A DNA stretch of 64,000 bases, taken from Shimia litoralis (GTDB lineage Bacteria; Pseudomonadota; Alphaproteobacteria; Rhodobacterales; Rhodobacteraceae). The DNA is taken from positions 124,001 to 188,000 of the forward strand of contig NZ_SULI01000003.1 in the NCBI RefSeq assembly GCF_005518135.1, given 5' to 3'. How positions within the stretch are numbered: position 1 is the stretch's first letter; every line of letters begins with the position of its first letter. Under the pieces are notes generated by a model. That model saw only the letters and a list, made by a program, of their open reading frames with translations. It had not been told where the DNA came from and searched no databases. The translations under genes and the position numbers were made by a program. Shown here one piece after another: positions 19,774 through 27,725 of this stretch.

Positions 19774-20183
19774 TTTTGATGAAATTTCCTTTGCTGCGCA
19801 GCAGCGTAAAGCCCTAATTTTTCTCACAAATTCCAAAGTCACACCACATATATGCGAGAAATCATCAAATAACCACTAAATGTGGACTTCATGAAAATTT
19901 GAGCATGTATCCCTCAAATTCCCATTCTCTTTAAAAAATCCAGCCCAATGCTTGAGAGTCGCCTGATTTAAGTGCGTTTAACTCAGAATTCCACCGCTAT
20001 TTGCGGATCGGTCATCAAGAATATCAACTCAACCCATATCTGTCCCATGATTTCCCGTGGTCGCAATCCCCTGCGAGCAGACACGCGGAAAGCACAGCAA
20101 TCCACACCACCTCGCCAGAAACAGACGCACCCCTGACACATTCGTCACACCCAAAAGAATTCACCATTTGGGTCGATGCCCTC
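19774..20183. other. AT-rich intergenic region between mraZ leader and Nudix gene
   Basis: About 400 bases, visibly more AT-rich than the surrounding genes, with no frame that looks like a protein. A plus-strand frame open from 20001 runs into the Nudix gene, but its first 80 residues have no family similarity. I see no repeat or RNA gene that I can name. It separates two divergent transcription units. Confidence 0.5.
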
Positions 20184-20212
20184 TTGGCGCAGGCATCTCG
20201 CTCGCGTATCCT
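20184..20212 (+). promoter_or_regulatory. Candidate promoter for the Nudix gene
   Basis: TTGGCG (20184-20189), a 17-base spacer, and TATCCT (20207-20212) resemble the housekeeping promoter form of alphaproteobacteria. Transcription would begin near 20219, which argues for a start codon at 20241 or 20259 rather than further upstream. Confidence 0.4.
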
Positions 20213-20258
20213 ATGGATGTATCAAATTGCGAAACCAGACATGGCGCGGGCAAAATCG

Positions 20259-20741
20259 ATGACCCTGCATATTCAAACGCAACGGCCTCTAGTGATGCCA
20301 AGCGCACGCAAGACAGATTTGCGCACCCAGTTCGGGACGCTTGTGTATCGCGTTCAAAACGACAAAACTCAGGTTCTTCTGATTACGACACGTCGCACCA
20401 AACGCTGGTCCATCCCAAAGGGCTGGCCAATGCATGGCCTGACCCCCGCACAAGCTGCAGCGCAAGAGGCTTGGGAAGAGGCGGGCGTTCGCGGGACAGT
20501 TTTCGACCAATGCCTTGGCGTGTATGCTTACTCGAAAACCATCAAAACACGGGGGGGACATTTGCCCGTTCCCATTTTGGTGATGGTTTATCCGGTTCAG
20601 GCGCGCAAACTCTCGGCCAAATTCCCCGAGGCCGGCCAACGCCGCCGCAAATGGTATAGCCCGAAAAAGGCAGCCGCACGCATCAACGAACCCGAACTCG
20701 CCCAAATCATCCGCAACTTTGACGCACGTCATTTGCGCTAG
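20259..20741 (+). CDS. Nudix hydrolase
   Basis: About 160 residues of a Nudix fold, probably cleaving nucleoside or inositol diphosphate-type substrates; the substrate cannot be told. The strand TQFGTLVYRV is followed by VLLITTRRTKRWSIPKGWP and the Nudix helix GLTPAQAAAQEAWEEAGV. The metal-binding glutamates EAWEE are present. Against the consensus G-x5-E-x7-RE, the first Glu is Leu and the Arg is Gln. The start is uncertain: 20217, 20241 and 20259 are all in-frame ATGs without a good ribosome site; I chose the last, which gives a family-like length. Confidence 0.75.
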   Translation: MTLHIQTQRPLVMPSARKTDLRTQFGTLVYRVQNDKTQVLLITTRRTKRWSIPKGWPMHGLTPAQAAAQEAWEEAGVRGTVFDQCLGVYAYSKTIKTRGGHLPVPILVMVYPVQARKLSAKFPEAGQRRRKWYSPKKAAARINEPELAQIIRNFDARHLR

Positions 20742-20823
20742 GTTAGGCATTCACCTTGATACCTTTCGGCGAGGCATCTATTTGTGATGGACCTGACACA
20801 CGTCATTCAAGGGCCGCAACGCA

Positions 20824-21279
20824 ATGATCCAGTATACGCTTAAGTGCTCAAAGGACCATCGGTTCGACAGCTGGTTCCAATCAGCCGCCGCCTTTGACAA
20901 GCTAAAGGGTGCCGGCATGGTGTCCTGTGCAATATGTGGCGATACCACGATCGAAAAGGCCATCATGGCCCCGCGCGTACGCCCTGCCCGATCGGCGTCT
21001 GTGGCGCCACCACAGGCCGAGACCACAGCACCAACACCCACTCTATCCGCACCGGCAAGCCCTGCGGAACAAGCCGTTGCCGACCTCAAGAAACACGTCG
21101 AGGAAAACTCTGATTATGTCGGAGAAAGTTTCGCCAAAGAGGCCCGTGCAATGCATGACGGCGATGCGCCAGAGCGCGCAATCTATGGCGAAGCCAAGCT
21201 CGAAGAAGCCAAGGCCTTGATCGAAGACGGAATACCAGTGACCCCACTGCCTTTCCGGCCCGGACGCAAATCGAACTAA
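20824..21279 (+). CDS. DUF1178 family protein
   Basis: A 151-residue protein whose N-terminus (MIQYTLKCSKDHRFDSWFQSA) and CAICGDTTIEKAIMAP segment match the pattern I associate with DUF1178. The paired cysteines suggest a small zinc-ribbon-like site. A Pro/Ala/Thr-rich linker follows (about residues 55-85) and then an acidic, helical C-terminal part. The function is unknown. It lies 82 bases after the Nudix gene and 11 bases before an SDR gene, so it is probably co-transcribed with both. Confidence 0.8.
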   Translation: MIQYTLKCSKDHRFDSWFQSAAAFDKLKGAGMVSCAICGDTTIEKAIMAPRVRPARSASVAPPQAETTAPTPTLSAPASPAEQAVADLKKHVEENSDYVGESFAKEARAMHDGDAPERAIYGEAKLEEAKALIEDGIPVTPLPFRPGRKSN

Positions 21280-21290
21280 AGGACACACCG

Positions 21291-21935
21291 ATGCATGTGA
21301 TCATCACTGGCGCAAACCGTGGCATTGGCCAAGCCTTGGACGAAAGCTATCGCGCAGCGGGCCATCGCGTCACTGGTACGTCCCGCGCAGGCGGTGAGTT
21401 CCTAAAACTGGATGTCACGCAACCGGAAGATCACGCGCAAATGGCGCGGTCTCTGGACAGCACAGCCGTTGATCTTTTGATCTGCAACGCGGGTGTGTAT
21501 CTGGATAAATCCGAAAGCCTCGCAGACGGGTATGCACCCCAGCTTTGGGCGGACACAATGGCGACAAATGTCACCGGAGTCTTTCAAACAATCCAGAACC
21601 TCTTACCCAATTTGCAGCTCTCGGATGCCCCAAAAATCGCGATCATCTCGTCTCAGATGGCGTCACAAGAACGTGCACCCGGCGGGTCATATATCTATCG
21701 CGCATCGAAGGCCGCCGCACTGAACCTTGGTCGCAACCTCGCAACTGACCTCAAGCACATTGGTATTGCCGTGGGAATTTACCATCCCGGTTGGGTTCAA
21801 ACCGATATGGGGGGCGATACCGCCGACATCACCCTGGATGATAGTGTTCCGGGGTTGATCCAGCGGTTTGAGGAACTTGATCTGGCCTCAACCGGATGCT
21901 TCCGTACGTGGGATGGACAAACACACCCGTACTAG
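21291..21935 (+). CDS. Short-chain dehydrogenase/reductase
   Basis: A 214-residue Rossmann-fold oxidoreductase with the cofactor loop ITGANRGIGQAL, the NAG motif (ICNAGVYLD) and the YxxxK catalytic pair in YIYRASKAAALNL, with the serine in ISSQMAS upstream. It resembles the small C-factor-like SDRs. The substrate is unknown. It probably sits in one operon with DUF1178 (11-base gap). A 7-bp dyad (21976-21999) follows the gene. Confidence 0.85.
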   Translation: MHVIITGANRGIGQALDESYRAAGHRVTGTSRAGGEFLKLDVTQPEDHAQMARSLDSTAVDLLICNAGVYLDKSESLADGYAPQLWADTMATNVTGVFQTIQNLLPNLQLSDAPKIAIISSQMASQERAPGGSYIYRASKAAALNLGRNLATDLKHIGIAVGIYHPGWVQTDMGGDTADITLDDSVPGLIQRFEELDLASTGCFRTWDGQTHPY

Positions 21936-21975
21936 AGCGCAGGCCACCTGATACCCTAAAGAATTCAATGATTTT

Positions 21976-21999
21976 TGTCGCATATTTGGTCCTGCGACA
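21976..21999. repeat. Inverted repeat downstream of the SDR gene
   Basis: TGTCGCA and its exact complement TGCGACA are separated by ten bases. There is no T-run after it on the plus strand, so it is not a standard terminator. It may be an operator for lysC (which starts 70 bases on) or an mRNA end structure. Confidence 0.35.
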
Positions 22000-22068
22000 T
22001 GCAGCCCCGCTTGCCAGCATCGCAATGACAGCGTAAACCGCCTCGCAACCAAGCTCCAAGGAAGATCA

Positions 22069-23307
22069 ATGCCTGTTCTTGTGATGAAATTCGGCGGCAC
22101 ATCTGTCGCGACATTGGACCGCATCAAACGCGTCGCCAAGCGCGTCGGCGTTGAGGTCGCAAAAGGCTATGACGTCATCGTCATTGTCTCGGCCATGTCC
22201 GGCAAAACCAACGAACTTGTGGGATGGGTCAACGAGACCTCGCCACTGTATGATGCCCGCGAATATGACGCGGTGGTCTCTTCGGGCGAAAATGTCACGG
22301 CGGGCCTGATGGCCCTGACCTTGCAAGAAATGGATATTCCGGCCCGAAGCTGGCAAGGCTGGCAAGTCCCCGTTCTGACAACAAGTGCCCATGCGTCTGC
22401 GCGCATCGAAGACATCCCCCCGGAAAACATCATGGCCAAGTTCGGTGAAGGCATGCGGGTTGCCGTGGTGGCCGGTTTCCAGGGCATCAGCCCAGAAGGC
22501 CGCATTACGACCCTTGGACGCGGCGGATCTGACACAACTGCGGTGGCCTTTGCCGCTGCCTTTGACGCTGTGCGCTGTGATATCTATACCGACGTCGATG
22601 GCGTTTACACCACCGACCCACGCGTATCGCCAAAAGCGCGGAAGTTGGACAAAATCGCCTTTGAGGAAATGCTCGAACTGGCATCCCTTGGCGCCAAAGT
22701 TCTGCAAACCCGCTCGGTCGAGCTGGCGATGCGGTACAAAGTGAAATTGCGAGTATTGAGCTCGTTTGAAGAACAATCCGACGAAGCAGGCACCTTGGTG
22801 TGCGATGAGGAGGAAATCATGGAATCCAACGTAGTGGCCGGTGTTGCCTTTAGCCGTGACGAAGCCAAAATGACGCTCATCTCGGTCGCAGACCGTCCGG
22901 GGATCGCCAGCATTATCTTCGGCAAGCTCTCGGACGCGGGCGTCAATGTTGACATGATCGTGCAAAACATTTCGGAAGAAGGTCGCACAGATATGACCTT
23001 TAGCTTGCCAACAGATCAGGTAAAACGCGCCGAGATTGCCATGGAAGAACTCAAGGCCGAAGGCGGCTTGAATTTTGGTGAACTGGATGTCGACATGGAT
23101 GTCGCAAAGGTTTCGGTTGTGGGCATCGGCATGCGGTCGCAATCTGGCGTTGCCGCGAAAATGTTCAAAGTGCTTTCTGATGAAGGTGTGAACATTAAGG
23201 TCATTACGACATCGGAAATCAAAATTTCTGTCCTGATAGACCGAAAATACATGGAACTTGCTGTCCAAGCCCTGCATGATGCTTTCGAACTCGAGAAAGC
23301 TGCCTGA
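22069..23307 (+). CDS. lysC: Aspartate kinase
   Basis: Phosphorylates aspartate, the first step to lysine, threonine, methionine and diaminopimelate; the last feeds MurE. The 412-residue protein starts VLVMKFGGTSVATL (the KFGGTS motif). It contains LGRGGSDTTAVAFAAAF and YTDVDGVYTTDPR in the catalytic domain, and two C-terminal ACT domains (from about residue 265) that would bind Lys/Thr for feedback control. The start is an ATG preceded by AAGGAAG at the right distance. The antisense frame of 400 codons is a codon-usage shadow. Confidence 0.95.
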   Translation: MPVLVMKFGGTSVATLDRIKRVAKRVGVEVAKGYDVIVIVSAMSGKTNELVGWVNETSPLYDAREYDAVVSSGENVTAGLMALTLQEMDIPARSWQGWQVPVLTTSAHASARIEDIPPENIMAKFGEGMRVAVVAGFQGISPEGRITTLGRGGSDTTAVAFAAAFDAVRCDIYTDVDGVYTTDPRVSPKARKLDKIAFEEMLELASLGAKVLQTRSVELAMRYKVKLRVLSSFEEQSDEAGTLVCDEEEIMESNVVAGVAFSRDEAKMTLISVADRPGIASIIFGKLSDAGVNVDMIVQNISEEGRTDMTFSLPTDQVKRAEIAMEELKAEGGLNFGELDVDMDVAKVSVVGIGMRSQSGVAAKMFKVLSDEGVNIKVITTSEIKISVLIDRKYMELAVQALHDAFELEKAA

Positions 23308-23310
23308 TCA

Positions 23311-23339
23311 GGGACACCTAACATGTGTGTGCCCTTTTT
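23311..23339 (+). terminator. Terminator-like hairpin after lysC
   Basis: GGGACAC (23311-23317) pairs, with a bulge, with GTGTGCCC (23327-23334), and five T follow (23335-23339). It lies just after the lysC stop and before ptsP, so the two genes may be only partly co-transcribed. Confidence 0.5.
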
Positions 23340-23368
23340 CTGATCGGGCGCACAACTGGTAGGCGTAT

Positions 23369-25612
23369 ATGTCTGAACGAACCCAAACAGAAAGCCGCAA
23401 GCTTTTAGGCCGCCTGCGCGAAGCGCTGGCGGAAGACAGCGCAGGCCAAACGCGGCTGGACAACATCACCCAGTTGATTGCATCGTCCATGGGCACAGAG
23501 GTGTGCTCGATTTATCTATTCCTCGACGCCGAAACTCTGGAACTCTGCGCAACCGAGGGCCTCAATCCTGAATCTGTCCACCAAACACGCTTGCGGATGG
23601 GCGAAGGTCTGGTTGGCCGCGTTGCAAAGACCTCCAAGATTATCAACACCGATGATGCGCCATCAGCCAAAGGTTTCCGGTATATGCCAGAAACCGGCGA
23701 AGAGATTTACTCTTCGTTCTGTGGTGTGCCCATTCAACGACTGGGCGACAACCTTGGCGTTCTTGTGGTGCAATCCAAAGACGTCCGAGAGTTTTCAGCA
23801 GACGAGACCTACGCCTTGGAAGTTGTGGCGATGGTATTGGCCGAGATGACAGAGTTGGGCGCCTTTGTGGGTGACAATGATGCCATGCACGCGCGCCATC
23901 AACAGTCTGTTTTGCTGCGTGGTGCAAGCGCCCAAGAAGGGGCTGCCGAAGGGCATGTTTGGCTGCATGAACCACGCGTCGTTGTGACCAACCCGATTGC
24001 GGATGATCCTGACGTCGAGCTGGCACGACTGGACGAAGCCGTCAGCCAATTGCGCGTTGGTGTCGACAAGATGCTGGATGGCGCTGCGGGCGGGGACAAA
24101 GAACAGCTTCAGGTCCTAGAGGCATATCGCATGTTTGCGAACTCCAAGGGTTGGATGCGCCGCATGCAACAAGACATCGCTCAAGGGCTGTCAGCAGAAG
24201 CCGCCGTCGAAAAAGAGCAAAGCACCGCACGCACCCGTATGGAACAGGTCGCCGATTCATATTTGCGCGAACGCCTGCATGATCTGGATGATCTGTCCAA
24301 TCGCCTGCTGCGCATTCTGACCGGACAAGGCAGCGAAACGGGTGCAGAGCTTCCGACAGACCCCATCTTGATTGCACGCAATATCGGCCCTGCTGAGCTA
24401 CTGGAGTATGGGCGCGGCCTAAAGGGCATCGTCCTTGAAGAAGGCTCTGTTGGCAGCCACGCCGCAATTGTCGCCCGTGCGCTGGCGATCCCCTTGGTCA
24501 TTCACGCCGACAAGATCACCACCGAGGCCCTGAACGGGGACCACATCATGGTGGATGGCGACCAAGGTATCGCGCACCTGCGGCCGGACGAAACCGTTGT
24601 GGCGGCCTTTCGCGACAAAATTGCCATGCAGGCGCAGGCGCAAGAACGTTATGCCTCTATTCGCGACAAGTCAGCGACCACAGTGGACGGTATTACAATC
24701 AACCTGACCATGAATGCTGGCCTGATGGCGGATCTGCCGTCACTGGAAAATTCAGGCGCTGATGGCGTTGGGCTTTTCCGAACCGAACTTCAGTTTCTTG
24801 TGCGCAACAAAATGCCCAAGCGGTCCGAACTTTCGGCGCTGTATGCGCGGGTGATGGATGCGGCTCAGGGCAAGCGGGTGGTGTTTCGAACCCTTGATAT
24901 CGGGTCGGACAAGGTGCTGCCGTATATGACTCCGCAAGACGAACCGAACCCCGCCATGGGCTGGCGCGCCATTCGGGTAGGCTTGGACAAACCCGGCGTG
25001 ATGCGCATGCAGCTTCAGGCGCTGTTGCGCGGGGCCAACGGGCGTCCTTTGACGGTCATGTTTCCTTTTGTGGCACAGCATGACGAATATCGTGCCGCAG
25101 TGGCTGAAATGGAAAAAGCCAAAGAGCGCGAAGCCGTTTTGGGACATCCGTTGCCGGAAACCATCGAGTTGGGGGCGATGCTTGAAACCCCATCCTTGGG
25201 GTTTGCGCCGCAGACCTTTTTCGAAGACGTTGGGTTTCTGTCGATTGGGGGCAACGACCTCAAGCAATTTTTCTTTGCCGCCGATCGCGAAAATGAGCGT
25301 GTGCGTAAACGCTATGACACGCTCAACATCAGCTTCCTGTCGTTCCTCGAAGGTATCGTAAACCGATGCCATTCCACAAAAACTCCGCTAAGCTTTTGTG
25401 GTGAAGACGCAGGCCGTCCGATCGAAGCGCTGTGCCTTGCGGCCATGGGATTGCGATCTCTGTCCATGCGCCCCGCATCTATTGGCCCGGTCAAAAGCCT
25501 GTTGCGCCGGACCAATTTATCGGAGGTGCGCGCCGTTATTGTTCAGGCCCGTGAACGCGGCGATCAGTCAGTAAGACCTGCGGTGATGGAGTATCTAAGG
25601 ACACAGTCCTAA
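23369..25612 (+). CDS. ptsP: Phosphoenolpyruvate-protein phosphotransferase PtsP (EI-Ntr)
   Basis: First enzyme of the nitrogen-type PTS, passing phosphate from PEP to NPr and on to EIIA-Ntr. The 747-residue protein has an N-terminal GAF sensor domain (about 20-165) followed by the EI-like part. The phospho-histidine is H364 in EEGSVGSHAAIV. The PEP-binding barrel includes GADGVGLFRTELQFL, VFRTLDIGSDK and FLSIGGNDLKQF, and the cysteine is in LSFCGEDAGRP. It starts at an ATG 61 bases after lysC and ends four bases from the convergent EcsC gene. Confidence 0.94.
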   Translation: MSERTQTESRKLLGRLREALAEDSAGQTRLDNITQLIASSMGTEVCSIYLFLDAETLELCATEGLNPESVHQTRLRMGEGLVGRVAKTSKIINTDDAPSAKGFRYMPETGEEIYSSFCGVPIQRLGDNLGVLVVQSKDVREFSADETYALEVVAMVLAEMTELGAFVGDNDAMHARHQQSVLLRGASAQEGAAEGHVWLHEPRVVVTNPIADDPDVELARLDEAVSQLRVGVDKMLDGAAGGDKEQLQVLEAYRMFANSKGWMRRMQQDIAQGLSAEAAVEKEQSTARTRMEQVADSYLRERLHDLDDLSNRLLRILTGQGSETGAELPTDPILIARNIGPAELLEYGRGLKGIVLEEGSVGSHAAIVARALAIPLVIHADKITTEALNGDHIMVDGDQGIAHLRPDETVVAAFRDKIAMQAQAQERYASIRDKSATTVDGITINLTMNAGLMADLPSLENSGADGVGLFRTELQFLVRNKMPKRSELSALYARVMDAAQGKRVVFRTLDIGSDKVLPYMTPQDEPNPAMGWRAIRVGLDKPGVMRMQLQALLRGANGRPLTVMFPFVAQHDEYRAAVAEMEKAKEREAVLGHPLPETIELGAMLETPSLGFAPQTFFEDVGFLSIGGNDLKQFFFAADRENERVRKRYDTLNISFLSFLEGIVNRCHSTKTPLSFCGEDAGRPIEALCLAAMGLRSLSMRPASIGPVKSLLRRTNLSEVRAVIVQARERGDQSVRPAVMEYLRTQS

Positions 25613-25616
25613 CGCG

Positions 25617-26393
25617 CTACGTCGTAGAGGGTCCCATCATGCGCTGATTAAGCTCCGCGACCAAGTCTTCGTGGTTGCGGCCGCTTTCGATGGACAAGCG
25701 ACGCAATCCAAAGTGCACATGCGCGACATTTTGGTAATAGGAAATAAAGGCATAGTTGGTGGCGGCTCCTGTCATTGCGCCAATGACCGGCACCGCTTGC
25801 ATGGCAATTTTTTGACCAAAGACCACCGCAAGCTTGGGAACCACCTTGGCAATCAAGGTCTGCATCGCACCGCTGCTTAGGGCAAGACGGGTCCCCATAA
25901 AGGCAAGGTCAGCCCCGTCATCGCGTGACAAAGGCCCGGCGGCACCAAAAACCTGAACACAATCAAACTGAACGTTCTCAGACTCCGGGTCAAAGCCAAG
26001 GCTGACCGCCTCGGCCTGAATGGCACGCAGTAAGACCATCGTCGTCACAGGAAGTTCGACAAGTGCAGACGGCACTCCACCCGCACCACCCGCGGCACCC
26101 AGCGCACTCGCCATCGCACGATTGATCCAAGGGGTGCGGTCTCCCACAAGCTTCCGAGAGCCGTGTGCAGCACGCATGGCTTGGTGCAAGGCGGCCTCTG
26201 TCGCCGCATCAAGGCCGTCACGTACAGAAGGCGGCAATTGGTCAAATACACTCTCGGCGCGCGTTCCGAGGGCGTTTAAGATTTCGAACCCAACACCCCC
26301 AGCATTTTGATAACGCGCCACCAAACGGGACAATTCAGCATCCGCATCCGTGGTAAGATCGGCAGTTTCGGGCAATACGACATGTGACTTCAT
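25617..26393 (-). CDS. EcsC family protein
   Basis: About 258 residues resembling the EcsC family, whose molecular role is unclear. Features are ALPHA-rich stretches with NRAMASALGAAGGAGGVPSALVELPVTTMVLLRAIQAEA, KIAMQAVPVIGAMTGAATNYAFISYYQNVA and a C-terminal FGLRRL. Two or more of these stretches are hydrophobic enough to touch the membrane. The ATG at 26393 (MKSHVVLPE) was chosen because it lies after the stop of the upstream GNAT gene, 31 bases apart; the longer frame would overlap that gene. Convergent with ptsP with four bases between stops. Confidence 0.75.
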   Translation of the reverse strand: MKSHVVLPETADLTTDADAELSRLVARYQNAGGVGFEILNALGTRAESVFDQLPPSVRDGLDAATEAALHQAMRAAHGSRKLVGDRTPWINRAMASALGAAGGAGGVPSALVELPVTTMVLLRAIQAEAVSLGFDPESENVQFDCVQVFGAAGPLSRDDGADLAFMGTRLALSSGAMQTLIAKVVPKLAVVFGQKIAMQAVPVIGAMTGAATNYAFISYYQNVAHVHFGLRRLSIESGRNHEDLVAELNQRMMGPSTT

Positions 26394-26424
26394 ACCAGAC
26401 AAGGTAAGCCCGCGGCCCGTGGGA

Positions 26425-26961
26425 TCAACCCCCAGCGACCGATACCACCTGTCCCTGAACGGATCTCCATGCACCGGAAACCAATTCGTAGCCCAGGACA
26501 CGATCAGGGTTGGTCGGCGGCGGCATCACCACATCCTTGAGCGGGTGAAACCCGAACCGGCGATAATATGGCGCATCCCCCACCAGCAACACACGCTGCC
26601 AGCCCAGTTCAGCGGCAATCGCAAGACTTTCGCGGATCAAAAAGCCCCCTAACCCTTCACCTTGACGGGTCGGGTGAACGGCGACAGGCCCCAAGAGCAG
26701 CACATCTTGCCCCCCGACGCGCACGGGCCAATAGCGGATCGCGCCCCCCAAAATGCCATCGGGGTCACGTGCCACCAAAGACAGGCCTTCGACCGGTGGA
26801 ACACCATCACGCAAGCGGTACGACGACAGGGCTTCACGCCCGGGCGCAAAGCACAAATCGTACAGGCCCTCGACCTCCCACCAATCGTCTTTGGTTTCCT
26901 GTGCCAGCTGCACGACAAGCCTCGCCTTCGTTATCTTTTTACGTGGAAACCGCCCTAGCAT
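26425..26961 (-). CDS. GNAT family N-acetyltransferase (YhbS-like)
   Basis: A 178-residue acetyl-CoA-dependent acyltransferase. The acetyl-CoA loop is VHPTRQGEGLGGFLIRESL, preceded by the strand VLLLGPVAV and followed by VLLVGDAPYYRRFGFHPL, a pattern typical of the YhbS subgroup. The substrate is unknown. Its start is 40 bases from the divergent flavin reductase gene, and it is probably co-transcribed with EcsC downstream. Confidence 0.85.
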   Translation of the reverse strand: MLGRFPRKKITKARLVVQLAQETKDDWWEVEGLYDLCFAPGREALSSYRLRDGVPPVEGLSLVARDPDGILGGAIRYWPVRVGGQDVLLLGPVAVHPTRQGEGLGGFLIRESLAIAAELGWQRVLLVGDAPYYRRFGFHPLKDVVMPPPTNPDRVLGYELVSGAWRSVQGQVVSVAGG

Positions 26962-27001
26962 GGCGTATCGTTATGAGCAAACCCATAGGAAAGCGTTCTG
27001 A

Positions 27002-27610
27002 ATGTTCTATCTGCCCAAAGACGGCCATGGCTTGCCGCATAACCCCTTCAATGCGCTGATCACGCCGCGCCCTATTGCATGGGTGTCGACGCAAGACAGC
27101 GATGGACATGCGAATTTGGCACCGTACAGTTTCTTTAACGGCACCGCTTATGTGCCCCCTCAGGTGATGTTTGCCTCAACCGGTGTTAAGGCGGATCAGG
27201 ACAACACCAAAGATACGCTCGCCAATATCCGCGCCACAGGTGTATTTTGTATCAACGTTGTAGAACAGGCTATGACCGAGGCCATGAACGTGACCACCGA
27301 AACATTCCCCAAAGATGTCGACGAATTCGCGCGTGCCGGCCTTGACGTGGCACCATGCAAGACGATCGACTGTCCGCGCGTTGCCAGCGCTCCGGCAAGC
27401 CTCGAATGCCAGATGACGCAAATCATCCCCCTAAAGGGCGAGGCAAATTATGTCATTCATGCCGAGGTCATCGGCATCCATTTGCGCGACGATTGCGTGG
27501 TCGATGGAAAGTTTGACGTATCAACGTTCCGCCCCCTCGCACGCTTAGGGTATCGGGACTATTCGGTGGTGGACAACACCTTCACGCTTGAACGCCCTGA
27601 CGACACATAA
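27002..27610 (+). CDS. Flavin reductase-like FMN-binding protein
   Basis: A 202-residue flavoprotein of the flavin reductase/NADH-FMN oxidoreductase split-barrel fold. The family pattern is visible in FNALITPRPIAWVSTQDSDGHANLAPYSFFNGTAYVPPQVMFAS, followed by DTLANIRATGVFCINVV and the C-terminal FRPLARLGYRDYSVVD. It belongs to the DIM6/NTAB-like group; the partner oxygenase or substrate is unknown. It starts at an ATG 40 bases from the divergent GNAT gene. Confidence 0.85.
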   Translation: MFYLPKDGHGLPHNPFNALITPRPIAWVSTQDSDGHANLAPYSFFNGTAYVPPQVMFASTGVKADQDNTKDTLANIRATGVFCINVVEQAMTEAMNVTTETFPKDVDEFARAGLDVAPCKTIDCPRVASAPASLECQMTQIIPLKGEANYVIHAEVIGIHLRDDCVVDGKFDVSTFRPLARLGYRDYSVVDNTFTLERPDDT

Positions 27611-27633
27611 AAAGGCCCCTATCACAGGGGCCT
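27608..27633 (-). terminator. Intrinsic terminator for sulP
   Basis: AGGCCCCT (27613-27620) and AGGGGCCT (27626-27633) form a perfect 8-bp stem with a five-base loop. On the minus strand the stem is followed by TTTTTA, so it fits as the end of the sulP transcript about 93 bases past its stop. Its T-run overlaps the stop codon of the convergent flavin reductase. Two more GC-rich dyads lie between it and sulP. Confidence 0.6.
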
Positions 27634-27725
27634 CAGATCATGTGTTTCACAAGAGGGTCTGTGCCCTGAGGGGTGGCGGACCGCCATCCCCGAGATATCC
27701 AGCGCGCCGCAGGCGCACCTTATAC

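Noticed and set aside
19564-19842. A 92-codon minus-strand frame upstream of mraZ
   Set aside because: It lies in the leader and promoter region; no conserved features, and the RNA hairpins explain the sequence better.
20001-20258. N-terminal extension of the Nudix protein
   Set aside because: The frame is open, but the residues are unlike the family and a promoter-like sequence lies inside it at 20184-20212.
22066-23277. A 403-codon open frame antisense to lysC
   Set aside because: Its His/Phe/Asp-rich sequence is the complement of biased lysC codons; no domain or ribosome site.
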